Part shown: piece after piece, positions 1-7,390 of the stretch | Layout: every line of letters begins with the position of its first letter | How positions within the stretch are numbered: position 1 is the first letter of the stretch | Assembly: GCA_020632495.1 (NCBI GenBank) | Contig: JACKFL010000005.1 | Coordinates: forward strand, 1,736,001-1,800,000 | Reading direction: 5' to 3' | Source: Candidatus Omnitrophota bacterium | GTDB lineage: Bacteria; Omnitrophota; Gorgyraeia; Zapsychrales; Zapsychraceae | DNA length: 64,000 nt | The notes under the pieces: model-generated | Database searches by the model: none | What the model was told of the DNA's origin: nothing | Seen by the model: only the letters and a program-made list of their open reading frames with translations | Translations under genes and position numbers: made by a program

Positions 1-621
1 TTTCCCCAGGCGCGCACGGCCGTGCTCGACAAAGACACGCAGGCCCTGCCGCGCCGGGCGGATATCGTGCTGGCCACCTCCGCCATTTTTAAATTCCAGG
101 CCGAGTTCCAGGCCGATCAGGTCATTATGATGGATTACGATCAAGGGCTGTATCATGCCGATTTCCGCAGCGCCCACCGGTCATTGACGACCTTATTGCT
201 CTTGCGGTCGCTGGCGCGTGAGAAGCTGATAATTCAAACCCGAATGCCCGATGATCCTGTAATCAAGGCCGTGCGCGATAACAAGATCCAGGAGTTCGTG
301 CAATCCGAGCTGGCTACCCGGCGTGAATTGAATCTGCCTCCCCATGTGTACGCCGCCACCGTTGTTTTGCGCGGTACGGAGGAAGAGCGGGTATGGGATG
401 CCGCCATGTCACTGCACGCGCTCATCGCCGGTGACCGGGCGGCCGATATCGAGGCCGGGGAGCCGTATCCGGATATCAAACCAAAATTGCGTGATCAGTA
501 CCGGTATAATATAATGCTCAAATCTCCCCGTCATGAGGATATGGTCCAGGCCGTCCGCAGATTGTTGAAGGGCTTCCGTTCATCTCGCCAGGTGATCGTG
601 ACGCTGGATACGGAGCCGTAA
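1..621 (+). CDS. priA: Primosomal protein N' (PriA), C-terminal part, degenerate helicase core
   Basis: The reading frame is open from base 1, so the gene starts upstream of the window. The last 206 residues match the C-terminal half of PriA, the replication-restart protein that reloads the replisome at stalled forks. Recognisable blocks are DFRSAHR, IIQTRMPDDPVI, RRELNLPPHVYAA and the C-terminal KPKLRDQYRYNIML. The helicase motif V block (GTQMxAKGH in other PriA proteins) reads ATSAIFKFQ, and the motif VI block (QVAGRAGR) is deleted to LRSLAREK. The visible part therefore looks unable to work as an ATP-driven helicase, as is known for actinobacterial PriA. The Walker A region is outside the window. 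fmt follows after five bases, a common pairing. Confidence 0.85.
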   Translation, partial: FPQARTAVLDKDTQALPRRADIVLATSAIFKFQAEFQADQVIMMDYDQGLYHADFRSAHRSLTTLLLLRSLAREKLIIQTRMPDDPVIKAVRDNKIQEFVQSELATRRELNLPPHVYAATVVLRGTEEERVWDAAMSLHALIAGDRAADIEAGEPYPDIKPKLRDQYRYNIMLKSPRHEDMVQAVRRLLKGFRSSRQVIVTLDTEP

Positions 622-626
622 TCGGG

Positions 627-1568
627 ATGAATTCCATGAAGATAGTCTTTTTCGGCAGCGATGATTTCGCCGCGGCCCACTTGCGGGACGTGATCGCCTC
701 ACCGTTTACGGTCTGTGGCTGCGTGACCCAACCGGACCGGCCCAAGGGGCGGGGGATGAAGCTGAATGTATCACCGGTCAAGGTCGTGGCCGAGCAGCAT
801 GCCGTTATTGTCCTGCAGCCGGATTCTTTGCTGGACCCCGGCTTTTTGAAGGAGTTGGAGGGGATGGGGGCGGATTTGTTCGTAGTTATCGCGTACGGCC
901 GATTTCTGCCTCCCCAATTATTGTCCATGCCGCCTGCCGGGGCGATCAATTTGCACCCGTCGCTGTTGCCCCGCTACCGGGGCGCGGCCCCCATCAACTG
1001 GGCCATCATCCGGGGGGAAACCATAACGGGTATCTCAATCATCCGTTTAAATACACGTATGGACGCCGGCGACATCATCGCACAGACCGACGTCGACATC
1101 CGCCCCGAGGACACCGCCGTGACCCTGCGGGAACGTATGATTCCGATCGGCAGTGACCTGCTGCGCGAGACCATTGATAAGATCGGGCGCGCTGCCTGTC
1201 CGTCCCAACCGCAGGATCCGGACGCCGTTACTTTGGCGCCCAAACTGACCAAGGCCGTGGGACAGGTGATGTGGGAGCGGCAAACCGCCGGTGAGATTCA
1301 CAATCTGGTGCGCGGCTTGTTGCCGTGGCCGACGGCGTATACGACGCTGGCCGGAAAAACGGTTAAACTTCTGTGCACCGAGCCGATCCCCGGGGAGACT
1401 GCCGGGAACCCGGGGGAGATCATTGCTGTGGAGAAGGAATCGCTGACCGTGCGGGCGGCTGCGGGAGCGGTCAAAATATGGCAGGTGCATCCGGAATCAG
1501 CCAAGGCGATGAGCGCCGGCGAGCTGATACGCGGCTATCATCTGCATTCCGGACAAAAGGTGGGGTAA
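627..1568 (+). CDS. fmt: Methionyl-tRNA formyltransferase
   Basis: The 313-residue product transfers a formyl group from 10-formyl-tetrahydrofolate to Met-tRNA for translation initiation in the cytoplasm. The length is normal for the family. The N-terminal Rossmann-like formyltransferase domain begins KIVFFGSDDFA; the folate-binding and catalytic block reads NLHPSLLPRYRGAAPINWAI, with the Asn-His pair and a later Asp in RMDAGDIIAQTD. The C-terminal OB-like domain (about residues 205-310) contains the GLLPWPTAYT motif. The start could be ATG 627 or the in-frame ATG 636, which is closer to the conserved KIVFFG. It probably shares a transcript with priA. No def gene is visible here. Confidence 0.95.
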   Translation: MNSMKIVFFGSDDFAAAHLRDVIASPFTVCGCVTQPDRPKGRGMKLNVSPVKVVAEQHAVIVLQPDSLLDPGFLKELEGMGADLFVVIAYGRFLPPQLLSMPPAGAINLHPSLLPRYRGAAPINWAIIRGETITGISIIRLNTRMDAGDIIAQTDVDIRPEDTAVTLRERMIPIGSDLLRETIDKIGRAACPSQPQDPDAVTLAPKLTKAVGQVMWERQTAGEIHNLVRGLLPWPTAYTTLAGKTVKLLCTEPIPGETAGNPGEIIAVEKESLTVRAAAGAVKIWQVHPESAKAMSAGELIRGYHLHSGQKVG

Positions 1569-1573
1569 TCAAC

Positions 1574-2440
1574 ATGAATTTTCCGGGGGTGATAATCATC
1601 GGCGCGCAGAAATGCGGGACCAGCAGCCTCCACAAGTATCTCGACCGCCATCCCGACATCCAGATGTCGGCTCAGAAGGAGCTTAACTTCTTCAGCGAGG
1701 AATACCAGTGGAAGAAGGGGGCGGACTGGTACAAGCGTCAATTTTCAGGTAGGGCCAGGATCTACGGCGAGTCCTCACCCGGTTACACCATGTACCCGGT
1801 CCGGCAGGGAGTTCCCGAGCGGATGCACGAGCTGGTTCCCGACGCCAAACTCATTTATCTTGTCCGTGATCCGATTAAGCGGATGATCTCCCATTATCTC
1901 GACCGGTTCAAAGCCGGGCGCGAGCATCGTCCGGTTGAGCAGGCCCTGCTGGATCCCAGCGATGACAACTTTTACATCCGTTACAGCCAGTACTATGCTC
2001 AACTGAGCCGCTACCTTGATTTTTATCCGCGCACCGCCCTCCATGTGGAAAACGCGTCGCGGCTCAAGAACGACCGGCATTCGGCATTGCGGGAAATATT
2101 CCGCTTCCTGGACGTGGATCCGGACTTCACCTGTCCGGAATTCGACAAAATGCACAATGTCTCGGACGCCAAACTAAAGCGCCGCAAGCCGCGCCGGATC
2201 GTGCGGCGATTCCTGCTGGACAAACATTCGATCTATCCCCGGCTCAAGCCGTGGCTCGCCGCGCTGATCCCCAAGGCCAGGCACAGCGCGATCATAGAAG
2301 GCCTCATTCCCGGCACTGCCGTGGACCGTCCCCGGCTTGATAGCGCGGTCCAGACGCGGATCCGGGAGCGGCTTGCGGACGACCTGCGCCGGTTGCGTGA
2401 CCTGACTGGCATCGATTTCACGGAAAATGCGGCTGCCTAA
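1574..2440 (+). CDS. Sulfotransferase domain protein
   Basis: The 288-residue protein belongs to the PAPS-dependent sulfotransferase family. The 5'-phosphosulfate binding loop GAQKCGTSSLHKYLDRHP lies near residue 9, and the 3'-phosphate motif YLVRDPIKRMISHY near residue 95. A KELNFFSEE stretch after the first motif is typical of heparan- and Stf0-like bacterial members. It likely sulfates a cell-surface or secreted glycan or lipid; the acceptor cannot be told from sequence. ATG 1574 is chosen because it lies five bases after fmt and puts the PAPS loop at the usual place. The frame stays open upstream inside fmt, but that part has no homology. No sulfate-activation genes are in the window. Confidence 0.85.
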   Translation: MNFPGVIIIGAQKCGTSSLHKYLDRHPDIQMSAQKELNFFSEEYQWKKGADWYKRQFSGRARIYGESSPGYTMYPVRQGVPERMHELVPDAKLIYLVRDPIKRMISHYLDRFKAGREHRPVEQALLDPSDDNFYIRYSQYYAQLSRYLDFYPRTALHVENASRLKNDRHSALREIFRFLDVDPDFTCPEFDKMHNVSDAKLKRRKPRRIVRRFLLDKHSIYPRLKPWLAALIPKARHSAIIEGLIPGTAVDRPRLDSAVQTRIRERLADDLRRLRDLTGIDFTENAAA

Positions 2441-2486
2441 GCACTTGCGCCCGGCAGCCACAGGACGGGTCCGGCCATATTATCGC

Positions 2487-2515
2487 TTGACATTTCCCCG
2501 TTAAGCGTATATTTT
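2487..2515 (+). promoter_or_regulatory. Sigma-70 type promoter of gap
   Basis: A consensus -35 box TTGACA (2487-2492) is separated by exactly 17 bases from a TATTTT -10 box (2510-2515). The start of gap lies 75 bases downstream and is preceded by GAGAGGAGAACGAC, a good ribosome binding site. Confidence 0.8.
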
Positions 2516-2589
2516 ACTATTCTTATTTCTTTCCGACCCTACCAGCAAAACCACATATCCAATAACACAGTTTCAGAGAGGAGAACGAC

Positions 2590-3603
2590 ATGATTAAAGT
2601 GGGTATTAACGGATTCGGGCGCATAGGGAGTTTGGTGTTTGCCGCTGCCGTCAAGCGCGACGATATTCAAGTAGTTGGAATTAATGATCTTGTGCCGGTT
2701 GACTACCTCGCATACATGCTGAAGTACGACTCGACGCACGGCCCGTTCACCGGGACCATCGCCGTGGAAGGCAACGACCTCGTCGTCAACGGCAAAAAGA
2801 TCCGGGTAACTGCCGAGAAGGATCCGGCAAACCTGAAGTGGAGCGACATCGGAGCCGAATACATCGTGGAAAGTACCGGGCTATTTCTGACCAAGGAATC
2901 GTCCGCAGGCCATCTCAAGGCCGGCGGCAAGAAGGTCATCATGACCGCGCCGTCCAAGGATGACACCCCGATGTTCGTCATGGGTGTCAATCAGGATGCC
3001 TACACCCCGGACATGGATTATGTCTCCAACGCGTCTTGTACGACCAACTGTCTGGCCCCGATCGCCAAGGTGTTGCATGACAACTGGGGAATCGTGGAGG
3101 GATTGATGACCACCGTTCACGCGGTGACCGCCACGCAGCGTACGGTTGACGGCCCGTCCCTGAAGGACTGGCGCGGCGGCCGCGGTGCGTACCAGAATAT
3201 TATCCCGTCATCCACCGGGGCGGCAAAGGCCGTAGGCAAGGTCATTCCGGACCTCAACGGAAAGCTGACCGGTATGGCGTTTCGCGTACCGACACCGGAC
3301 GTGTCCGTTGTGGACCTGACCTGCCGTCTCGAAAAGCCGGCGAGTTACGATGAAATCAAGGCCGCCATGAAGAAGGCGTCCGAAGGTCCGCTGAAGGGAA
3401 TCTTGGGATACACCGAAGATCCGGTCGTTTCGATGGACTTCCGCGGCGACTCACGCACCTCGATCTTCGATGCCGATGCCGGCATCGCCCTGAACGACCA
3501 ATTCGTGAAGGTCGTGTCATGGTACGATAATGAATGGGGTTATTCCTGCAAAGTGGTCGATCTGATCCTGCATATCGCAGCCAAAAGCACCGCCGCTGTT
3601 TAA
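2590..3603 (+). CDS. gap: Glyceraldehyde-3-phosphate dehydrogenase (NAD-type)
   Basis: The 337-residue enzyme oxidises glyceraldehyde 3-phosphate to 1,3-bisphosphoglycerate in glycolysis. The N-terminal dinucleotide motif is KVGINGFGRIG. Asp33 in GINDLV follows the second strand and favours NAD over NADP. The catalytic Cys150 lies in SNASCTTNCLAP, with the catalytic His in the HAVTATQ segment. The C-terminal block WYDNEWGYSCKVVDL is present. It is monocistronic: it has its own promoter and a perfect terminator directly after the stop. The usual partner pgk is not next to it. Confidence 0.97.
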   Translation: MIKVGINGFGRIGSLVFAAAVKRDDIQVVGINDLVPVDYLAYMLKYDSTHGPFTGTIAVEGNDLVVNGKKIRVTAEKDPANLKWSDIGAEYIVESTGLFLTKESSAGHLKAGGKKVIMTAPSKDDTPMFVMGVNQDAYTPDMDYVSNASCTTNCLAPIAKVLHDNWGIVEGLMTTVHAVTATQRTVDGPSLKDWRGGRGAYQNIIPSSTGAAKAVGKVIPDLNGKLTGMAFRVPTPDVSVVDLTCRLEKPASYDEIKAAMKKASEGPLKGILGYTEDPVVSMDFRGDSRTSIFDADAGIALNDQFVKVVSWYDNEWGYSCKVVDLILHIAAKSTAAV

Positions 3604-3628
3604 CAACGCAGGAGTTGTATATTGAGAG

Positions 3629-3665
3629 AAAGGGAGTACAATACATGTTGTACTCCCTTTTTCGT
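3629..3665 (+). terminator. Rho-independent terminator after gap
   Basis: A perfect 13-bp stem (3629-3641 with 3648-3660) closes a six-base loop and ends in a T-run. It starts 26 bases after the gap stop codon. Confidence 0.92.
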
Positions 3666-3699
3666 TAATGCATGACGGCCCCTCCTGGAATTCCGGGTA

Positions 3700-3933
3700 A
3701 TGAAATTTAAAAATATCAGAAAATTGGAACGTCTTGGTATTTTTACGTACATCGGCGGATTGATTTGCACCCTGCTCGGGATCCTGGTCGCGGCCATTCA
3801 TTTGCTCGAGAAGGATTTTAAACACATCCAGGTCGGCATATTCATACTCGCCATCGGTTACGCTTTCGTCAAGACCGGCCGTCAGCTATCCGAAATAGCG
3901 GCCGAGGAAAAGAAGATTCAATTGCAGAACTAG
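3700..3933 (+). CDS. Small two-helix membrane protein, unknown function
   Basis: The 77-residue protein has two predicted membrane helices (about residues 14-34 and 44-60) with a short charged link (EKDFKH). The N-terminus is basic, and the cytoplasmic tail is rich in Glu, Lys and Gln. I do not recognise a family. ATG 3700 is the only sensible start; the ribosome binding site is weak. The gene lies alone between the gap terminator and a separate AsmA-like gene. Confidence 0.6.
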   Translation: MKFKNIRKLERLGIFTYIGGLICTLLGILVAAIHLLEKDFKHIQVGIFILAIGYAFVKTGRQLSEIAAEEKKIQLQN

Positions 3934-4012
3934 CCGGGCCCTTTCCGGATCGACGCCAGCTTCCGGATACAGGGCGGTTGCGGCTACGGAGTCCCAGACA
4001 AGGAGATGACTG

Positions 4013-4801
4013 ATGAAACTCTTAAAGAAACTGCTCTTTTTAATTGTATTTTTACTAGTGGTTCTCGTACTGGCCCGGAATTACGTCGTCAAGATCGGCG
4101 CCGAACAGTTTGTTAAGAAACAGACGGGTTTGCCGCTCAAGATGGAGGGGATCAACATCGGATTGGTGGATACCAAGATCGACATTGACGACCTAAAGCT
4201 ATACAATCCTCCCAATTTCGAGGAAAAATTGATGGTCAACATTCCGGATATCTACGTGGACTACAATCTTCCGGAGATCATCAAGGGTAATATTCATCTT
4301 AACGAGATCCGTTTTCACCTCAATGAAGTGATTATCGTCAAAAACAAGGCCGGGCAAACGAATATCGACGCCTTGAAGGCTCTGCAACAGCCGAAACAGG
4401 ATGGCGAGGCGCCCAAGAAAGATGAGCCGAAGCCCAAGGCCGAAAAGAAGAAGGGCGGCGAGTACATCGGTCAGGCATCGTTCCGTGTAGACCGCTTCAC
4501 TTTCAAGGACTATTCCGGAGACGGCGAGCCGAAGATTATTACGAAAGATATCGGTCTGAACAAGACATACAAGGATATCGACAGCTTTAACAAGCTGGTG
4601 GCCCTGATTGTTGTCGATGCGACCGTGAGCTCCGGGCTGAGCGATTTGGTCAATATTACCAGTGCCGCGCAGCTGTTGGGCAATGACTTATTAAACCAGG
4701 CCGGCGGGACGATTAAAGGAGTTGCCGACGGTCTGTTGAAAGGGTCGGACAGCCTCACCGATAAGGCCAAGGGGCTGAAAGGTCTCTTTAAGAAAGACTA
4801 G
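4013..4801 (+). CDS. AsmA-like periplasmic protein with N-terminal anchor
   Basis: The 262-residue protein begins with a hydrophobic anchor (residues 6-22), then a segment resembling the N-terminus of AsmA/DUF748 proteins: a FVKKQTGLPLKMEGINIGL block followed by alternating beta strands on the statement 'local layer plus component'. This is the region that in AsmA proteins lines the inner-membrane end of a lipid-carrying groove. A Lys/Glu/Pro-rich linker (about residues 130-150) separates it from a C-terminal half with an amphipathic helix. At 262 residues it is far shorter than true AsmA or TamB, so it is at most the anchor-proximal part. The ribosome binding site AAGGAGATG supports ATG 4013. 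Confidence 0.55.
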   Translation: MKLLKKLLFLIVFLLVVLVLARNYVVKIGAEQFVKKQTGLPLKMEGINIGLVDTKIDIDDLKLYNPPNFEEKLMVNIPDIYVDYNLPEIIKGNIHLNEIRFHLNEVIIVKNKAGQTNIDALKALQQPKQDGEAPKKDEPKPKAEKKKGGEYIGQASFRVDRFTFKDYSGDGEPKIITKDIGLNKTYKDIDSFNKLVALIVVDATVSSGLSDLVNITSAAQLLGNDLLNQAGGTIKGVADGLLKGSDSLTDKAKGLKGLFKKD

Positions 4802-4814
4802 CGGGAGACTTCCG

Positions 4815-5312
4815 GTGGCGGATTCCGAAGCTCCGCGATTCACAGTGAGTTCCATATTCAGACAGGCGTGCTGGAGAAAATCTCCGTGCGCCTGTCTTTT
4901 TTTATCTTTCCTTATCCTCCTGTATGTCGCGATCGCGACGAAGTTGTGGATTCCCGCCTGGCAGCGGCGGGGGTTGGCTCAATTTCATCTGACCGTCAAC
5001 AGTTATCCGGAGTGGCTTCTTATGCAGCCGGTTCCGGCGATGTACAATTATGGCAACGAGATTTGGATCGGTGACCGTCCCCGGCGCGGGGTGCCCGGGC
5101 ATCCGACCGCCCCCAAGTACCGGGAGTATTACACGTGGTTGAATCACTATCCGTTACGCATTGTGTCTTTCAGTTGGACCCGCGACGTCATTGTCCGTGA
5201 AAAAGGTTACAAGTACATTACCCTGCACAGCGGGTACCGCGGATCCCAGTTGGAGACCGGGTACTTTTTAAAGGTTGCCGACGGGCAGATCTTCATGGAA
5301 AGGATATATTGA
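4815..5312 (+). CDS. Membrane-anchored protein of unknown function
   Basis: The 165-residue product has one strong membrane helix (about residues 27-43) and a C-terminal extracytoplasmic part rich in Tyr and Trp. The start is GTG 4815, preceded by GGGAG at a good distance; no upstream ATG fits. The stop codon lies one base before the next gene, an HTTM-like membrane protein. In HTTM-like operons such small companion proteins are common, so the two probably act together. No family recognised. Confidence 0.55.
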   Translation: MADSEAPRFTVSSIFRQACWRKSPCACLFLSFLILLYVAIATKLWIPAWQRRGLAQFHLTVNSYPEWLLMQPVPAMYNYGNEIWIGDRPRRGVPGHPTAPKYREYYTWLNHYPLRIVSFSWTRDVIVREKGYKYITLHSGYRGSQLETGYFLKVADGQIFMERIY

Positions 5313-5313
5313 G

Positions 5314-6111
5314 ATGTGGCGCATGGGCGGCGGTTCTCGGACGGTCAATGTGCTGCAGGGCGTCATGCTCTGCTGGCTGTTGGGGTGGTACATCAAGTGT
5401 TACTTCTTTCTGCCATACTTTCTGGAAGTGACTTTTCGGGTGCCGGTTCATCACCGGTTGTTTCCGGCCTTTTTTGAGAATCCCCTGGTCTCCACGATCT
5501 GTTATTTGCTGCCGCTGATCAGCATGCCCGCGATCCTACGTCCGGGCCGCCGGCGGATAATTTTTACAGCCGTGCTGATGGCCGTTTGTTCCTTCATCCT
5601 TATGGGCCACATCAATACCTATAATGACGCCACCTTCGTGACCTCATTTTGGGTGGCGTTATGGATGTTGTTTGTCGCCTGGCGCTATGATGTGTCGGAG
5701 CGCGAAACGGCGGAGCAGGCGTGTCTCATTGCCAGCTGGATGATGGGCGTGATTTTTCTGGCCGGCGCCGTCGGGAAATTGACGCCGGAGTATCTCAGCG
5801 GCGAGGCTTTCTTCCGGATCTTCTGGCCGGACAATGTGACCTGGCCGCATTCCTGGTTGCTGGCGACATACAGCAAGTCTCAATTGGCAACGATCAGTTT
5901 TTATATGTCCCGGATAATTATCGGCATGGAACTATTCCTGGCTGGGATGCCGTTTTACGGATCGCGTCACAAATACTGGGTGGCGCCGGTGATCCTGGTT
6001 TGTTTCACCGTTACCAACACCTGGGCCATCTTGTCCGTGCTGTCGTGTCTGATCGGAATGATGCTGGGATGCTGGTTTCTATCCGGCAGGAAGGCGACGG
6101 CAGATGCGTAA
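5314..6111 (+). CDS. HTTM-like multi-pass membrane protein
   Basis: The 265-residue protein has about six to seven hydrophobic helices. The segment AGAVGKLTPEYLSGEAFFRI resembles the conserved Lys-Leu ... Gly-x-Ala signature of the HTTM domain, the membrane fold shared with vitamin K-dependent gamma-carboxylase. Function in bacteria without the carboxylase domain is unknown. ATG 5314 lies one base after the upstream stop codon; the frame is open further upstream but only inside the previous gene. The last eight bases overlap the methyltransferase gene downstream, so 4815-6625 is probably one transcript. Family assignment is tentative. Confidence 0.5.
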   Translation: MWRMGGGSRTVNVLQGVMLCWLLGWYIKCYFFLPYFLEVTFRVPVHHRLFPAFFENPLVSTICYLLPLISMPAILRPGRRRIIFTAVLMAVCSFILMGHINTYNDATFVTSFWVALWMLFVAWRYDVSERETAEQACLIASWMMGVIFLAGAVGKLTPEYLSGEAFFRIFWPDNVTWPHSWLLATYSKSQLATISFYMSRIIIGMELFLAGMPFYGSRHKYWVAPVILVCFTVTNTWAILSVLSCLIGMMLGCWFLSGRKATADA

Positions 6112-6625
6112 AATATCGCATGCCGAGAATCTTGTCAGACAACAACAGCGCCGCCGTCTGCCCCGTTTGCCCTTAACCGTTGTATTGAATAACATCCGCA
6201 GTCTGCATAATGTCGGGTCGATCCTCCGGACATGCGACGGTGTGGGGGTAGAGAAGGTGTGGATTTGCGGGATCACCGGCTGTCCGCCGAACAATCAAAT
6301 TCATAAAACGGCCCTCGGCGCGGAAGACAGCGTCGATTGGGAGTATGCGGAGGATATCTTGCGGGTCATTGCCGACTGCCGTGCGTGCGGCGAGCAGATT
6401 GTGGTGCTGGAGCAAACTGAGACCAGCGTGGCGCATGACGAGTTCTTGCCGGGAAAAAAGGTGTGCTTGATTATCGGTAACGAGGTGGAGGGCGTCCAAC
6501 AGGAGGTGGCCGATCTCGGTGATGCCTCTGTGGAGATAGAAATGGCCGGCGTAAAGAATTCTCTGAATGTGGCCGTTGCCTTCGGGGTCGTTGCTTATCA
6601 GCTGCGGACGCGGATGAAGTCTTGA
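6104..6625 (+). CDS. SpoU-family (TrmH-like) RNA 2'-O-methyltransferase
   Basis: The 173-residue protein is a SPOUT-class methyltransferase that uses S-adenosylmethionine to methylate a ribose 2'-OH in tRNA or rRNA. All three SpoU motifs are visible: NIRSLHNVGSILRT (motif 1), LIIGNEVEGV (motif 2) and IEMAGVKNSLNVAVAFGVV (motif 3), which form the trefoil-knot cofactor site. It has no N-terminal L30e-like substrate-binding domain, so it resembles short TrmH/TrmL types. The exact RNA target cannot be named. ATG 6104 overlaps the previous gene by eight bases. Confidence 0.88.
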   Translation: MRKISHAENLVRQQQRRRLPRLPLTVVLNNIRSLHNVGSILRTCDGVGVEKVWICGITGCPPNNQIHKTALGAEDSVDWEYAEDILRVIADCRACGEQIVVLEQTETSVAHDEFLPGKKVCLIIGNEVEGVQQEVADLGDASVEIEMAGVKNSLNVAVAFGVVAYQLRTRMKS

Positions 6626-6762
6626 CTGCGTCCAGGGGGCCGGAGTAATACGTTGCGGGTTCGCCCGGGGGGAGTCAAGTTTAAGAGACAATATACCCTT
6701 TTCCTTTCATTCCCGGGGGGTGTCGAGCTTTGATGCTCGTCCTTTCAGGCATAAGTTTCTGA

Positions 6763-6791
6763 TTGACAAAGAAATAGCGAAATGATAATTT
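6763..6791 (+). promoter_or_regulatory. Sigma-70 type promoter of mscL
   Basis: A perfect TTGACA (6763-6768), a 17-base spacer and TAATTT (6786-6791) lie in the 272-base gap before mscL. This leaves a leader of about 100 bases. I see no riboswitch-like structure in the leader. Confidence 0.75.
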
Positions 6792-6897
6792 ATCCCGCTA
6801 GACTGGGTGTTTGGGCCGTAGCGGGTGCCAGTCGAGCCGCGGCCGGACACAGACAGACGAGAAAACCGTAAGGAATTTCAAAAGGAGAACAGAACAC

Positions 6898-7308
6898 ATG
6901 CTCAAGGAATTCAAAGATTTTGCCGTAAAAGGGAACGTGGTGGACATGGCTGTGGGGATTATCATTGGGGGCGCGTTTGGCAAGATAGTCAGCTCGTTCG
7001 TGGCCGATGTTATTATGCCTCCCATCGGTCTGTTAATGGGCGGAGTAAATTTTACGGATCTTAAGCTGACCTTAAAACCGGCCCAAATGGACCCTGTGAA
7101 GCAAACGATGGTAGACGCCGTCACGATCAACTATGGTAAATTTCTGCAAACCACCGTCGACTTCTTGATTGTCGCATTTGCCATCTTTTTGATGGTCAAG
7201 GCTCTGAATTCTTTTAAGAAAAAGGAAGCAGCCGCTCCCGCCGCTCCTCCGGCCCCGTCGAAACAGGAAGTCCTGTTGGCGGAAATCAGAGATTTGTTAA
7301 AGAAGTAA
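6898..7308 (+). CDS. mscL: Large-conductance mechanosensitive channel MscL
   Basis: The 136-residue protein is the homopentameric inner-membrane channel that opens under high membrane tension to release solutes in osmotic downshock. The N-terminal amphipathic helix and TM1 read EFKDFAVKGNVVDMAVGIII, with the Gly/Ala-rich constriction following. TM2 is FLIVAFAIFLMVKALN. The C-terminal bundle is preceded by an Ala/Pro linker and ends in LLAEIRDLLKK. Length is normal. ATG 6898 is chosen over upstream in-frame codons because AAGGAG (6882-6887) sits before it and it begins the conserved MLKEFKDF. It is monocistronic with its own promoter and terminator. Confidence 0.97.
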   Translation: MLKEFKDFAVKGNVVDMAVGIIIGGAFGKIVSSFVADVIMPPIGLLMGGVNFTDLKLTLKPAQMDPVKQTMVDAVTINYGKFLQTTVDFLIVAFAIFLMVKALNSFKKKEAAAPAAPPAPSKQEVLLAEIRDLLKK

Positions 7309-7327
7309 TTGTCAGGCCAAATACACT

Positions 7328-7387
7328 AAGGGGACGGGCATCTTGGCGATACGAAAGGACGCAAAGGTGTCTGTCCCTTTTTGTTTT
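7328..7387 (+). terminator. Rho-independent terminator after mscL
   Basis: A long stem with one bulged G and three G-U pairs (7328-7344 with 7363-7380) is followed by a T-rich tract to 7387. It ends four bases before the 3' end of the convergent minus-strand gene. Confidence 0.8.
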
Positions 7388-7390
7388 TAA

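Noticed and set aside
1373..1573. N-terminal extension of the sulfotransferase inside fmt
   Set aside because: No homology before the PAPS loop at ATG 1574, and it would overlap fmt by almost 200 bases.
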